Below, one piece after another: positions 33,332 through 45,345 of a stretch of 64,000 bases of DNA. Origin of the DNA: Mycocentrospora acerina (taxonomy: Eukaryota; Ascomycota; Dothideomycetes; Pleosporales); assembly GCA_022701365.1 (NCBI GenBank), contig JAKUHH010000026.1:124001-188000 (forward strand), written 5' to 3'. Every line of letters begins with the position of its first letter. Positions within the stretch are counted from its first letter, which is position 1. The position numbers and the translations under genes were made by a program. A model generated the notes under the pieces. The model searched no databases, was not told where the DNA came from, and saw nothing but the letters and a program-made list of their open reading frames with translations.

Positions 33332-33942
33332 ATGGTGTCCAAAGTACTCAACATGGGCCTCCGTGCCTTCCAGGTACGCATCAATAAGCCAGTCCCCGAG
33401 GAGTTTTACTGACGTTGTGCAGCTCTTCTGCGCCGTCATTATCGTTGCCCTAACCGGTAACATGGTTGCGCGTGCAACCAATGGAGTTCACGCAATCGTC
33501 AACTACACACTATTTGTCGGCATTTGGTGGTTGCTCACATTGCTGTACTTTCTTCCCACATCTTTCATCGAAAAGTTTAGCAACCCGCTCGTGGATATGA
33601 TCTTTGATGGTTTGAGTGTCTTGTTTGGATTCTGCGCTGCCGTTGCTCTTCCCGCCTACCTCCATGTTCACAGCTGCAACAACAGGGTACGTTGCATAGC
33701 TCATCCGATCAATATCACCATTCCATACTAACCAATTTCAGGCATACACCCTCACCAATCCCATCACCAACAGCTCTCCCAATACCGAGAAGAACTGCCG
33801 TGAAGCACAGGCCTCTACCGCCTTCCTCTGGTTCGGCTGGGCTGCTCTCGTCGCATCGCTTTTCTTCTCCATTGTGAACGGAGGTGGCAGTGGCGCCAAC
33901 CTTCGCAGCATCCGTAAGGGCCCTGCTATGAGCCAGGTCTAG
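33332..33942 (+). CDS. NCE102: MARVEL-domain tetraspan protein, Nce102 family
   Basis: Three exons (introns 33374-33422 and 33687-33741, both phase 0, the second with an ACTAACC branch site) give 168 residues. Four membrane segments can be seen: FCAVIIVALTGNMVA, YTLFVGIWWLLTLLYFLP, MIFDGLSVLFGFCAAVALPAY and TAFLWFGWAALVASLFFSIV. The conserved HSCNNRAYTLTN and CREAQASTAFLWF stretches are typical of Nce102. In yeast and Aspergillus Nce102 sits in eisosome membrane compartments, responds to sphingolipid state and was first linked to export of leaderless proteins (family knowledge). The first exon is only 14 codons. The length fits the family. It converges with the INCENP gene 874 bp downstream. 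Confidence 0.93.
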
Positions 33943-34816
33943 GATACCTGTAACATTTACTCCGATTCATCGTGGAATACGCGGACGGACTGCGGCGACG
34001 CGTAGGCTCAAGACGAATAACCGAGTGCGTCTTACGACTTGTACAACATTATGAGGATATATCTTGTTTGAAGCAAGATACTGGATGGACTCATGGGAAA
34101 CGAAATATACCTGGAAGCTTTGGACATGGCTCCAAAGCTTAACGATTTAGCATTAATGACAATTCTATTATGAACACTACTCTCCATGTCTCTCATTGAA
34201 CTCACTGTGTGATGATCGTTATCCTCGTTATCTCATGAATACGAGTACTTCAGCTCGGCAGTTACTTAGGTTGACATAGATCGGTTCAAGTCTGACAAAT
34301 ACCGTATTATCAAGGTCACGCGGTTGGTAGTGTGCTTTGCTGGTCTGTGTCCTAGATGTTGATTAATAGCGCATATACCATCATCATCGAAGAAGAGAAA
34401 TAAAACGGCCCTTAATACAGTCTTGCCATGCGATGAGGAGAGCAAAACATATACAGTGAAAGTTACTAAACATGGTACATTACGAACGAGAAATCAATTC
34501 GTCGCGCATCGCTCTGTAATCAAGAGACATATGCAAGTAATCCAATGAGGTAAAGTAAAGTGAAGCTCCCATCCCATCGCCCTCTTGTATGGACCAAGCC
34601 TATCAGGCGGTCAATGCCATTGAAAACGCCAAGCAAATAAACAAACAAACCAACAGAGCGAATTTCATCATAACAACGATGCTTAGGCACCACTATTCAA
34701 AACCAAACTCCAAAACACCAAATTAAAAATCGTATGTGCTAAACGTCCCGCGTCAAATCCCCAGTATCAATATCAATACCGTCTACCCATCATGTCTCCG
34801 TGATTAACATCTACAA
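33943..34816. other. Convergent intergenic region
   Basis: About 870 bp between the 3' ends of the MARVEL gene and the INCENP gene. It is AT-rich with aataaa-like signals, as expected for two facing 3' untranslated regions. No gene was seen. Confidence 0.5.
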
Positions 34817-37800
34817 TCAATGCGACGGCCCAGGTCGTGGTGTCGGGCGCGGGGAAGGATTATACGTCCAAGCACCCTCTCGCACTAGACGCTCTCTCGC
34901 CTCACGCTCTTTGCGCTTCTCCTCGCTCGTCAACTCGTCGTTGGCCCAAAAAGCGCTGCTGGTGCGTTCTCGGAAGCGCTTGTGCCTTTCCTTGTTAGGG
35001 AAGACTTGCTCCATGTTGAGGGGCGCGATGGGACCGAAGATCTGCTCGGGATCCATGAGCTGCTGTGTGGAGAGCATCTCGCGGAGGTTGGGCGTGTTGA
35101 CCCAACTGGGCTGCTCAAATTCGTTATCAGAGTCCTCGTCTTCTGAATCGGTCATGATTTCTGGAAGCTTGATATCATCGCCATTGGGGTATTGGATTTG
35201 GGGTTGTTGTAGAGGCTGAGATTGCGATGTGTATGCAGGCTCCGCGAAGGGGATTTTGCCCTTTGCAAATTGCGCATGGGCAGGTGTAATCGGATTCATC
35301 TTCGCTTGTTGCGAAGGTCGCTTGGCGGGCCGATGTAATGTTTCATCGTTTTCGCCCTGGAATGGCCGCTTGGCTGGCTTAGCAGGGTTAACGGGAGGAA
35401 CAACGATACGATTAGCATCCTGTACTGTCTGCATCCTTGAGACAGGTCTGGCAGTCCCGAGATCAGATCGAGGTGGCGCTGGAGCTTTGGGTTTCTCTGT
35501 AGCCTGCGGTTGTGGTCGACCGACGCGGGGAGCTGCCGGCTTGGGGGCAGGTTGAACAGTTCTGGAACCTGGTCCAGTAGATTTAGACAAGGCCGAAGCT
35601 GGTCGTGAAGGCGCGGCTTTTGAAACCGGTGCAGCAGGCTTAACAACGGGTTGAGGAGCTGCTGAAAGAATCTTGTTGGCTGCAGCCGACGCCGGGCGAG
35701 CAGCTGGAGGAGGAGCCTGACCGTACCTGCTGCTGTTGAGATTGACCATGATCTTTTGAGGTGCCTTTGCCTTTGGGAGCGCATCTTTACTGGTCGGCTT
35801 GACAAGCTTTCTGGGCTCTCGGAGAGCAGCTTTTGTGACTTTCGTGGTTGGCAACAAGCTCTTCGGTGGAGGCGGCGGCATCTCGTCGGCAGAGTCAACG
35901 TCATCAGATGCGGAGGCTGTGTCGGTTCGAAGAGGAGGGATTGGTCGAGGGAGTGGTGGTTGTTGTTGTGGCGCGGCTGCGACTGATGGTTTGCTCACCG
36001 GCGTAGCTGTGCCCGGACGAATGCTTGTTTGGGATGTCATCGCGGACTGAAGTTTCGACGTGGCCATCTTGCTCTTCTGGTGTAGTGCGGCGGCTCTCGA
36101 CTGCTCCTTCTCCCTTATCTCTCTTAGTTTCTCCTCACTACGCTTCTGTTTGGTGTCCTTGACCTCCTTCTCCCGAGTCTCCTTCTCCTTTCGCTTTTCG
36201 CGTTCAGTTGAGCTGCGAGTGCGTCGGCTATCTTCTTTCAATGGGCTGCTGGGCATTTTATTTGACTTGGCAGACTTGACGGAATCCTTGGAAGGCGAGC
36301 GCATATGGGCGAAGATGGAATTTGGCTTGTCATTCCGCATCGGACTGCTGAACATGTCGTCAGACGAACTTTGTGCTTGAGATTTAGGTACCATTGGACT
36401 TTGCGGGAGTGCGTCAAGCTTGACTTGAGCGCTAACAGTACTAGAGCCAATAATCTTCTCCTTTGCTGCGCGAAGCGCAGAATAGAATTTAGCTTTCGAT
36501 GCACTCAGTGGGCCGTCCATGTATTTCTTTCCGACTGGTGAGCCAACTGGAGTGGTTGATTCTGCGAGAGTTGCCAGATCCGGATCGGAAGCAGAGGTAA
36601 GCTTGGATATGGCTTCAGCAAGTAGCGGTTGCGTGTTTGCGGAGTGGCTTTTGCTGAAGAGTGGCTTGGCGAGACCAGGGGCCGGTGCAGATATCCAGTC
36701 ATCGTCATCATCAGCACTCTCTGGTTCAGGCTCGGGAAGATGGGGGTACGATGGCTGAGAGACCTGAGTTGATACCTCGTTTTCCACTGCTCTTGTTGTG
36801 GCGCTCTGTGATTGAGAAGACTGTGATGGAAGAGGGAGCTGGTTCACTGGCTTGGGTGCCTTGTTCTGCTGCTTGAGCATGTTGATGCGGTCGAACAGAC
36901 GCTGTGTAGATGTCTGGTTGTGGGCTTTTGTGGTTTCTGATTCTTCCCTTTGAAGTTCTGGGCGGTGTTCTTCCACATCCAAAAGCTCATGTTCATGGTC
37001 ATCATCATGTGTATCAGCAGGCTGCACAGCCTGAGACGCTCCCAAACTCTTTCCGCCTGTGTATCTACCCAAGTGGCTGCTGCGGGCCTTGTGCTGGTCG
37101 AGGTGGCTGATTCGCGAGACGCGATTGCCCATGCTCTTCTTTGCGAGTATTGGTTCGCGTGCAGGGAGAGACGCAAATGTGAGACTGCTCTTCCTAACGA
37201 GCGGCTTCACAGGGCTAGAGCTAGAATCGGACGAGGGTGAGCGCACGTCATCGTCAACGTCCATCTGATCATCCACATCGTGGTGAACGACAGTATCATC
37301 GTATTGGACAACGTTGGGAGAAGCTGGTGGCAGACCGGCCGGCGTGGTAGATTGCGTTGGAGAAAAGAAGGTTCGGCGCTCTGTCGTATCTGCTCGTTGA
37401 TTCGCCATGTGGAGTGCTTCGTGAGTCTCGGCGGAAATACTGTATTGTTCGGATACCACTCGAGACGGTTGTGGAAATTCAGGCACGTCCTGAATCTCTC
37501 CACCATCATCATCATCATTATCATCTTTTTCCTCTTCTTCTTCGTCCTCGTCTTCATCTTCATCCTCGAAGCCAAGGTCATGATGAACAACGGTGCCCTC
37601 CGCATCGGAGCGAGATGTGTCTGCCTTGTCATTCTCAACATCACTGGCATCATCCTTGTGCTGTTGCCTTGCATATCCCTCATTAGCAGAGACAAAAGAA
37701 TCGCCAGTGTCGTGTCGTCCATCGCCTCCGTCCTTGTCCTCATCCTCGTCGTGTATGGAGTGCCTGAAGGAGTGCCCAGCCTGCGTGGGCTGTGTAGATT

Positions 37801-38514
37801 GAGTCGCTGGAGGAGAGAATATGTCGTCTCCTTCCGAAGACATGACTGTATCCTGAGTGAGTTGTACTGGGCTCCACAATGCGCCTGTATTCTCTGTGGG
37901 CCGCTCGTCGGCCACGTCGTGGTGGTAGCCAGTGTTGTCATTCTCTTGACCTTTGCCAGATGCCTTGGAAAATAGCTGTCGCGCTATGGGCGTCTTCGTG
38001 ATAGGGGACCGCAACAGGGCAGCATTTTCCGTGTCCTCGGCGATCTGGAAGTGTGATTTTACTGTGTGCTTCTGCAGATTACCCATCAGGCTCTCTTCAG
38101 CTGCACTGGGTAGACGCTGTGCATTGGCGTCAAGTATATTGGCGAGAGGCTGTATTTTGTCAGTGGGTGGGTGGGCAGGGCAGATGCGGAGGTTGTACCT
38201 GGCGTGGCTCGGCCACCATCCTCTTGCGCGCCGTGTAAGGTGTCTTCCCGCGCAGCTTCCCGGGCGTTTTGAAAACATCGAGGTTGTTTCTAGAGGACGC
38301 GTCAGTATGGGACGCATGCAAGTGTTTTGCGCGCAACATACTGCCCGTTGTTGGCGAAGATGTCCATCATGTGCTCGTTGAGCCATTCTAATTCGTTGCG
38401 CACGGAGAAACCAAAGTCCTCCAGTTCCTGCGCAACAAGATCATTTGCCTGGTGTCGCTCTTCGAGGATCCAGGGGGCGGACCCAATGGCCGGTGCTTTG
38501 CTGCGTCCCGACAT
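34817..38514 (-). CDS. SLI15: Inner centromere protein INCENP/Sli15/Pic1, chromosomal passenger complex
   Basis: Three exons (introns 38290-38341 and 38150-38198) give 1198 residues. The N-terminus includes LEDFGFSVRNELEWLNEHMMDIFANN, then VFKTPGKLRGKTPYTARKR, typical of fungal INCENP and needed for survivin/centromere targeting (family knowledge). A long disordered middle has acidic runs (DEDEDEDEEEEEKDDNDDDDGG) and a Lys/Arg/Glu-rich single-helix-like stretch (EREKRKEKETREKEVKD). The IN-box that binds and activates Aurora/Ipl1 kinase is at about 1102-1138 (PSWVNTPNLREMLSTQQ through NMEQVF). A TSS motif at about 1151-1153 matches the position of the Aurora feedback phosphorylation site. Without splicing, an open frame from 38386 gives a wrong N-terminus. 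The ACGCGT boxes just upstream (38556) and in intron 1 (38297) could be cell-cycle elements. Confidence 0.95.
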
Positions 38515-39145
38515 GTCGAATGTGTGAGGGATGGCTGTGGTGGATGCAAAAACACACGCGTCGCGGCGAGGTAAACACGGACCGAAGCAAGGTGAATGAG
38601 ATGTACGTTAGCTACGCATCGCACTTTGGGCCTATATTAGTAAATTGTCGACGTGCCCGACGGGGAAAGGGCGTTTGGCGAGGGGTTGCGGCGGTGTGCG
38701 AGGTTGGAGATCTATTGTTGTGACCCACGAAGCACTTGCCCAAACAAACCAAACGGGAAACGGGTGGCACGTGCGTGCCAAGCCCAACCTCACCTATCAC
38801 GTCCGTCTCGTTTCCCATGACGCAACAAAAGGTAGAGAGAATACTAGGCAAACTGAGCACCATTAACGACTATTTTAGACTTGTACCTCTACAGACAAGT
38901 TTTTCTAAATTTTAAGATGCGGGTCTAGTGAGAAATATGGGCATGGCAGTGGACCTGTCGATAGAAAACATCATCTATAGCCGAGGAGGGTGTATAGCCG
39001 ACTCAGACGCGCATGGCGGCGTATGTAGTGATGCGTTTATGAATGCACAAGCTCAACACTGCTCGTTACTTTTCCAAACTATCCGTTAATACATGTCCAA
39101 TTCTCCCCTGCCTTGGCTGTGATCAAGTTAATCTCTGTTTTCACA
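38515..39145. other. Divergent promoter region, INCENP / acyl-CoA dehydrogenase
   Basis: 631 bp between two divergent starts. An MCB-like ACGCGT lies at 38556-38561, 42 bp before the INCENP ATG. The rest shows no gene. The part near 38860-39060 is AT-richer. Confidence 0.5.
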
Positions 39146-40696
39146 ATGACCTCTAGACTACTACCAAGAGCGCGAATCATCTCGAATCTCCAACGCCATG
39201 TCATCCCCACAACAGCTAGGATAAACCCTCTGGGTAACCTCCAGTCTCAATCGAGATATTTCTCAGCAACCTCTTCTACACGGCTTATGGAGATGTCTGG
39301 TTTTACAGAATCGCAGCTGGACGTCAGAGATGCTGTCGAGAAGATCTGTGCCAACTATCCTGATGTATGCTTCATATCACACTCATATATTCTGTAGTCG
39401 TCTAAGAAAACATTCAGGAATACTGGGCTGAGCATGACGAATCTGGAGAGTACCCTCACGAACTGCATAGAGACCTGGCCAAAGATGGTTGGATAGGCAT
39501 TGCATTGCCCGAAGAGCTTGGGGGTGCTGGGTTGGGAATATCAGAGGCTACCATGATGCTCCACACGATTGCTGAGTAGGAGTTGAGAATTTCGTTCTCA
39601 AAGATAGATCGCTAACTTGAACCAGGAGCGGAGCTGGCATCGCAGGAGCACAATCAATTCACGCCAACGTCTACGCAACACAACCGGTGGCCAAGTTTGC
39701 TACAAAAGAGCAGTTACCTAGAATGATTACAGATCTGGTTACCGGAAAGACGAGATGTTGTTTTGGCGTGACCGAGCCCAACACTGGTCTTGAGACGTTA
39801 AAACTCCGCACGATCGCTAAGAAGGATGGTGACGACTACTTGATCTCTGGCCAGAAGATGTAAGTTATGCAACCCACGACTAGCTTCCAACTTGTTTACA
39901 TGATTAGATGGATATCTTCTGCTCAAGTCGCCACGAAAATGGTTCTCCTCGCCCGTACGACTCCGCTAGAGGAGGTTAAAAAGCCCTCAGAAGGCCTCTC
40001 GCTCTTTTTCATCGACCTTGACAAGTCCGCCCCTGGTCTCGAGCTAAAGAAGATTAAAAAGATGGGTGGGCGAGCTATCGACGCTAACGAGATATTTTTT
40101 GACAACTTCCGCATCCCTGCGAACACTCTGATCGGTAAGGAGGGGGGAGGATTTAAGATTGTGCTTCACGGTATGAACGCAGAGCGTTGTCTCTTGGCTG
40201 GCGAGGCCCTGGGTATTGGATACGCCGCACTCAAACGCGCATCAAAGTATGCTCGAGAGCGTGTAGTCTTTGGGCGCCCGATTGGTCAGAACCAGGGTAT
40301 CCAACACCCTCTCGCGGAAGCGTATATGCATCTTGAGGCTGCGAAACTTGCCACCTACCATGCTGCAAGGCTGTATGATCAGAGTAGCACTGATAAATCA
40401 ATCACGCAACATGCTGTTGGTGTAGCCTGTAACTCAGCCAAGTTCTTGGCTGCTGAAGCAGCCTTCACTGCTTGTGAGCGAGCAGTTCTTGCACATGGTG
40501 GAATGGGGTATGCTCAGGAGTACCATGTTGAAAGGTATTTGAGAGAGGTTTTTGTGCCGCGAATTGCACCAGTCAGTCGGGTAAGATTGTCATTCCAAAA
40601 TTTCTTTCAAAACGAAATCGAAAGGCTAATAGATTGTAGGAAATGATTATGAACTACATTGGCGAAAAGGCTCTAGGACTGCCTCGTAGTTACTAG
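39146..40696 (+). CDS. Acyl-CoA dehydrogenase, probably mitochondrial
   Basis: Five exons (introns 39365-39417, 39576-39625, 39860-39907, 40581-40639) give 446 residues. The N-terminal 50 residues are rich in Arg, Ser and Thr without acids (MTSRLLPRARIISNLQRHV), a likely mitochondrial presequence. The catalytic core shows CFGVTEPNTGLETLKL (FAD/substrate signature), GKEGGGFKIVLHGMNAERCLLAGEALGIGYAALKRASKYARERVVFGRPIGQNQGIQHPLAEAY, and the C-terminal signature AHGGMGYAQEYHVERYLREVFVPRIAPVS. The reaction is FAD-dependent alpha,beta-desaturation of an acyl-CoA in beta-oxidation or branched-chain amino-acid breakdown; chain specificity cannot be read. The C-terminus (PRSY) is not a peroxisomal SKL signal. 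An earlier non-ATG start at 39113 is in frame but not needed. Confidence 0.93.
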
Positions 40697-41701
40697 TCAG
40701 GCAAAGAAGCGTGTAGATTTGTCTCTTATGATATCTATTCTATTCTCGGCTTGTCGTTATTATCGTTGTAGCACGCTCATATGCGTTCAATCATCTATTT
40801 CTTTTCAAATCATTTGAGAAGGGTCATGACATCACAAACGTCGTTTTTGGTCTTAGGGTACCATATCAGAACATTACCGTATTCACAATCCTCGTAACCC
40901 ATGATCATTTTCTTCTCTCACATTTTCTCTCTCAGCTCCCTAAAATTGAAATACAAATCTTTTCGTGTGCACATGCAGCGGAAATATTTGCCAAATGCCT
41001 AAGAAAAAAAGAAAGGAAAAAGAGTGCGCACGCCTCCTATTGATGTAGCATACAAGAAGAATTTGAGGATTCGGAGTTGGATGATGATAAATGAGAGGTT
41101 ATTAAAAGGGAGGAGCTGCAGTTAATATCTGGTCCGTATTCATCGTTGTTGATAACAAAACCAAAAGTTTGAGGAGTGTGAGGAACGGAAACAATCTTGA
41201 TTGGCACTGTTTACACTAAGACAACCACAAGTTCATTCTTCGAACAAGATTCAATTTAGTAAAATCCACATTACTCTGCTAATTAATGGATAACAGGAAA
41301 AATCTTTACAGGGCATCCAATCAGCCTGAACAAGAAATACAAGCACAACCACACATATTTTGCATACAAATTCAAAGCAAGTGGCTTATATTTATTTACC
41401 TTAATCCCCCCTTCCCCCGCAGCAACCGGCGCTTCCTCGGCAACACCAACCCGAACGAAAAACACAAAAGGATCGCCGCGGAACCCCACAGTGAAAACGG
41501 CTGACAGCCACATCCAAGCCGTGAAGGGAGGATCAATGGTTGTTCGTATTCGGCTGCAAATTCCTGAGCTGGTTCTCTCATCTTCTTTCTCTCCGTCTGC
41601 AGCTGCAGGACTGTTTCTTCTTGGCGAAACGGGATCTGGCTTGTGTTGCTAGCACGCACTGCACGCTCGCGCGCACAGCACGGCGGAAGTAATCTGAAGA
41701 G
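40697..41701. other. Intergenic
   Basis: About 1 kb between two plus-strand genes. It is AT-rich (40730-41300) with no supported gene. The last 250 bp are probably the promoter and leader of the DUF7923-CCCH gene. Confidence 0.5.
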
Positions 41702-43617
41702 ATGGATGAATCAGAAGATGTTGTTGCGGATTTGATGGCGGAGCTCGATTCTCTTAAAATGCAGGGTGCTAATACTTTGCGGGAGTTTGAGGTGAGCTTT
41801 TTTATTTTTCTGTGCGCTTGATAATTAAAAAAGGGGGTTGCAGTCTGCTGACTTTTTGGGCAAAAGTCCGTCACAGAGAGATATGGCAAGGTGCTGGTGC
41901 AAAATACAGAGAGTTATGAGCAGCTTCTCGCAAAGTTTATAGCTTTGCAGCAGAGTTACAATCAAGTTAAGATGGCTGCGGAAGGTGATGGAGACGCAGA
42001 TCCATATGTGATTGTGCTTGTTGATGCACATAGTCATAAGGTTTGTTGCGAGAGGGTGATGGTATTCTCCCAAGTTGTGCTAATTTTTTCTTCAGTTTAG
42101 AGGTGATCTTGTGCGTAATATGAACAATGGTGGTTCACAAGCAGCAAAACTGCTTACTGAAGCAGTGAGGCAATATCTCCCGAAAACAAAACAATACCGA
42201 ATCGTCGCGCGAGTCTATGCCAACATGAAGGGTCTTTCCCAGGATGCTGTCAAGGCTGGTGTCATAGAGAATAACCAAGGAGGGCGTGCTCTGGGGGCAT
42301 TTGCAGTTGGCTTCTCGCGTGACGATGCTCTTTTCGACTTTACCGACGTGGGTGATCAGCAGATTGTGGAGGCCAAAATCGTGGGTAAGTAAGCATTTTC
42401 GTGTTTGGGGGAGTTCACTACATTAACTACGATTACAGAGCTGTTCAAACTCCACGTCAAAAGGCCGCAGTGCAAGGCTGTTCTTCTAGGCGCATGCTGC
42501 AGCTCGGGGTATATGCGTGTGTTGGAAGCGTATTCAATCTTCTACGACAAAGTTTGCCTCATCCAAGGAAACTCGCTCGATGTCGGAATGCTGCAACTTC
42601 CGCTGAAACGCGTGATATTCTCACGGGTATTTTGTTCTAATAATCCAAATGGTTCGGCTGTGGAGTTGCCCGCTGAATTCCCTTCAGACGTTTTAACAAC
42701 AGAAATTTGCTGGCCGTTCCAAAAGGTTTGTTTGCACCCGTCGAAAATAATTGGATCTTTCTTTCTTTCTTTCTTTCTTTCTTTTTTTCTATTTCACATT
42801 AAGATACTAACATCCACACTAGGAAGGCTGCTATAGGCACAATTGTAAATTCACTCACATTCGCATAAACTCCTCGCCACCCACCCCATCCTCGACACCC
42901 CCGCTCCTCGCGCCCCTCCCAAAACGCACCCGCACCCCCAAGCCCCCCTTCCCAACCTCCCACTCGCGCAGTAAAAACACCAGATCCCCAATTCAAGAGT
43001 CCCTCTTCGCCCAAATCCTCCCCAAGGACAGCATCACCGGCCTCATCCCCGTAAACGCCAACAGACAGCGTCTGGACGTGTACATCCGGGCGCCCACACC
43101 CACCCAATGGGCCGCCTACGAATCGCGCCTCTACACCAAAAAGCCATGCAACGCGTTCCACCTGTACGACGCGTGCGAGCAGGACCCCTGTCCCGACGAC
43201 CACTCGCCGCTCAGCCCGGACGTGTACTTTTGCCTGCAATACGTAATGCGGGGGATTCCGTGTGGCAAAGGCGGGGACTGCAGGGTGTTGGTGTGCTGGA
43301 ATGGGCACGTGTGCCAGGACGAGGGGTGCGTGCCGATGCGGCACGACGAGTGTCCCATGCCGCTGGTTATGCATGAAATGGACTTTTCGCTGAGCGATTG
43401 GGTGCAGCCTGAGGCGGTGGAGCGGAAGAAGAAGAGGCGGGAGAAGAAGAAGGAGGAAGAGGGTGAGAGGGAGGATGACAACAGCAAAAACATGCTGATT
43501 ATGGATATGGATTGGACGGAGGAGAGTCAGGCTGAGGCGGTGGCGGTGGCGGCGGCGACGAACGGGTGGGGGGAGTCGCTGGAGGAGATCCCGCCGCTGA
43601 TCGATTTAATGGACTAG
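41702..43617 (+). CDS. DUF7923-type protein with CCCH zinc finger
   Basis: Five exons (introns 41792-41878, 42041-42095, 42385-42438, 42726-42822) give 540 residues. An N-terminal coiled-coil-like helix (VVADLMAELDSLKMQGANTL through SYNQVKMA) is followed by a domain at about 70-260: PYVIVLVDAHSHKFRGDLV, GGSQAAKLLTEAVRQYL, YRIVARVYANMKGLSQ, ALFDFTDVGDQ, CKAVLLGACCSSGYMRVLEAY, VCLIQGN. I recognise this from memory as the fungal DUF7923 layout. After intron 4 a CCCH finger is completed: ICWPFQKEGCYRHNCKFTH (C-x7-C-x4-C-x3-H), split exactly by the intron. Further Cys/His clusters occur downstream (CEQDPCPDDH, CGKGGDCRVLVCWNGHVC). The tail is basic then acidic. RNA binding is likely from the finger; enzymatic activity is only a possibility. 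Confidence 0.85.
42755..42788. repeat. (CTTT)n tract in intron 4 of the CCCH gene
   Basis: About seven CTTT units plus a T run lie inside the fourth intron, upstream of the branch-site-like ctaac and the cactag acceptor. They lengthen the pyrimidine tract; the intron (97 bp) is the longest in this gene. Confidence 0.8.
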
Positions 43618-44197
43618 ATTGGCGGGACTCGGGGGTGGGCTAGTGTGGTGTGGTGTGGTGGTTATGTTTGGGTCGACAGCGCGCTATTCTGAGTGTATGT
43701 ATCTATGTGTGTGTGGTTGTCATCTGCGTATCAGTCCGCGGCGACGGTTGGATGCGCATCCCGTGTCGAGACTTGCACCTGGCGGAGATACAAGTATACA
43801 CATACACATACGCACACACACACACATGGCTACATGGAACACCGAAAAAGTGGAATTTTATAAATAAAAGAAAAATACGATAAGCTCAAAAGATAGTCAG
43901 GAATATGCGTACATGTCATGTGCAGCGTGAAGACGTGGAGGAAAGGCGGATGGACCACCAGCCGATAAACAGTCAGTCAGCCTGCTTTTATTCTTCAGCG
44001 AAAAGAAAAAAAGAAAAAAGAAGAAATCAGTTGTAAAGTGCCAGTATTTACAAATTCATGGGGCAGAAGGGAAAGAAAACTGCTAGTATCATGAGAATAT
44101 GTATATGTATATATAAATGAATAAAAGCTACCTCTTGCTTTTCAACCATCACACAACCACCTCCATATTTACACTTTTCCCCCACTCTTCGTTCCAT
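43618..44197. other. Convergent intergenic region with dinucleotide repeat
   Basis: About 580 bp between facing 3' ends. A degenerate (AC/CA)n tract lies at 43796-43826, and an aataaa-type signal near 43861 (ataaataaaag) could serve the CCCH gene. AT-rich thereafter. No gene. Confidence 0.6.
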
Positions 44198-45345
44198 CTA
44201 CGAGGCCTTTAGGAGCTTCGCTACCGACGCCGCCGTCGCGTTGTGCATGGGGAACGTAGGGTGCAAGCTATTGAGCCACAGGTACTCGTTGACGGGATAC
44301 GCACAGCTAGGATCCTTTGTGTACCAGTCGGGCGTTCCACTAAGATCAAATAATCAGCAAACAAGTCCTTCTCTAATCAAAAACTTCAAAATCTACCAAA
44401 AAAGATAAAACTCACTTTTGATACGCTGCACAAAACCCAGTCACGTTCTTCAGGCCGCTAGTCTGGGGCCAGGACTTGGGGTTCTTAATCACGTCGTTGT
44501 ACACGGTCCAGGTGTCGTGGACGAAGATTTTGCTTCCCGCGTGGGCAGAGGAGAATTGGCTGGTGAGGGTCTTGACCCGCGCGTTCCAGTCTAGAATGAC
44601 TTTGCCCTCTTCTCTGACGGCGTACCCGCCGTCGTCCTGGCTGAGCGTCAGTGGCGCGAGATTCACGGGCGGGACGCTGAGGAATAGAAAGTTGCGGGCG
44701 CCCGTCTTGTAGACGTCGTCGAGGAGGCTGGCGTAGACGGAGAAGATGGCGTCGTAGAGGGTGGCGTTGTTGAGGTACCATGAGTTGCCGACGTCGTTGA
44801 TGCCGATGAAGAAGGCGAAGAGGGAGTCGGCGCTTGTCCAGGGGGCGGAGGCCGGGTGCGAGCCGTAGATGGGGAGGAATTGGTCGCGGATTTGGGATTT
44901 GAGGGAGATTACGGTGGGGGCGTAGGGGGTGACGAGGGCGGAGTCGACGGTGGCGCCGCCGTAGGCGAGGTTGTAGGTTTGCAGGCGTGAGGCGTTGTAG
45001 GTGGTGGTTAGGAAGCCGATCCAGTTGGGGCCGTTGGAGGAGGTCCAGCCGCTGGGAAGAGGTTAATGGGGGAGTTGTTACATGGTGGGTGTAGCATACG
45101 GGTATGGTGGGTTACCAAAGGGGTTTGAGGGGGAGGGCTGGGTGCCGTTTGGGTTGAAGCCAGTTTGTGTGTATGAGTCGCCACTTGAAAGTATCAGTAA
45201 TTGAGTAGATTGTGAATAAATCAAGTTCATACAAGACGAAGAGATTCTTTGTTGACTTCCATCCCTTCCATGACGATGCACTCGCAGATGGAGCCGCAAG
45301 TGTGGACGTCGCCAGCAACAGCGAGATGGCAATCGATTTGACCAT
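44198..45345 (-). CDS. Secreted SGNH/GDSL-family esterase (CE16-like) with Asp-to-Asn change in block V
   Basis: Four exons (introns 45184-45232, 45052-45099, 44340-44415) give 324 residues. A signal peptide (MVKSIAISLLLATSTLAAPS) is followed by block I VFGDSYTQTG with the nucleophile S41, block II NLAYGGATVD, block III FFIGINDVGN, and block V near the C-terminus. The join at intron 1 completes the GDS motif, which supports the model. The family comprises secreted acetyl esterases and lipases acting on plant polysaccharides or small esters (CE16 knowledge). In block V the expected DxxH reads N301-S-L-H304: the Asp of the catalytic triad is Asn. Other Asp residues lie close (D282, D287). The enzyme may work as a Ser-His dyad, use another acid, or be inactive. 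Cysteines (for example C290) suggest disulfides. Confidence 0.9.

Noticed and set aside
37280..37975. 231-codon plus-strand open frame with hydrophobic stretches
   Set aside because: Antisense of the acidic repeats of INCENP; the hydrophobic runs mirror Asp/Glu codons.
34817..38386. Unspliced INCENP start at 38386
   Set aside because: The N-terminus from this start lacks the conserved TPGKLRGKTP segment, which appears only when the two introns are removed.
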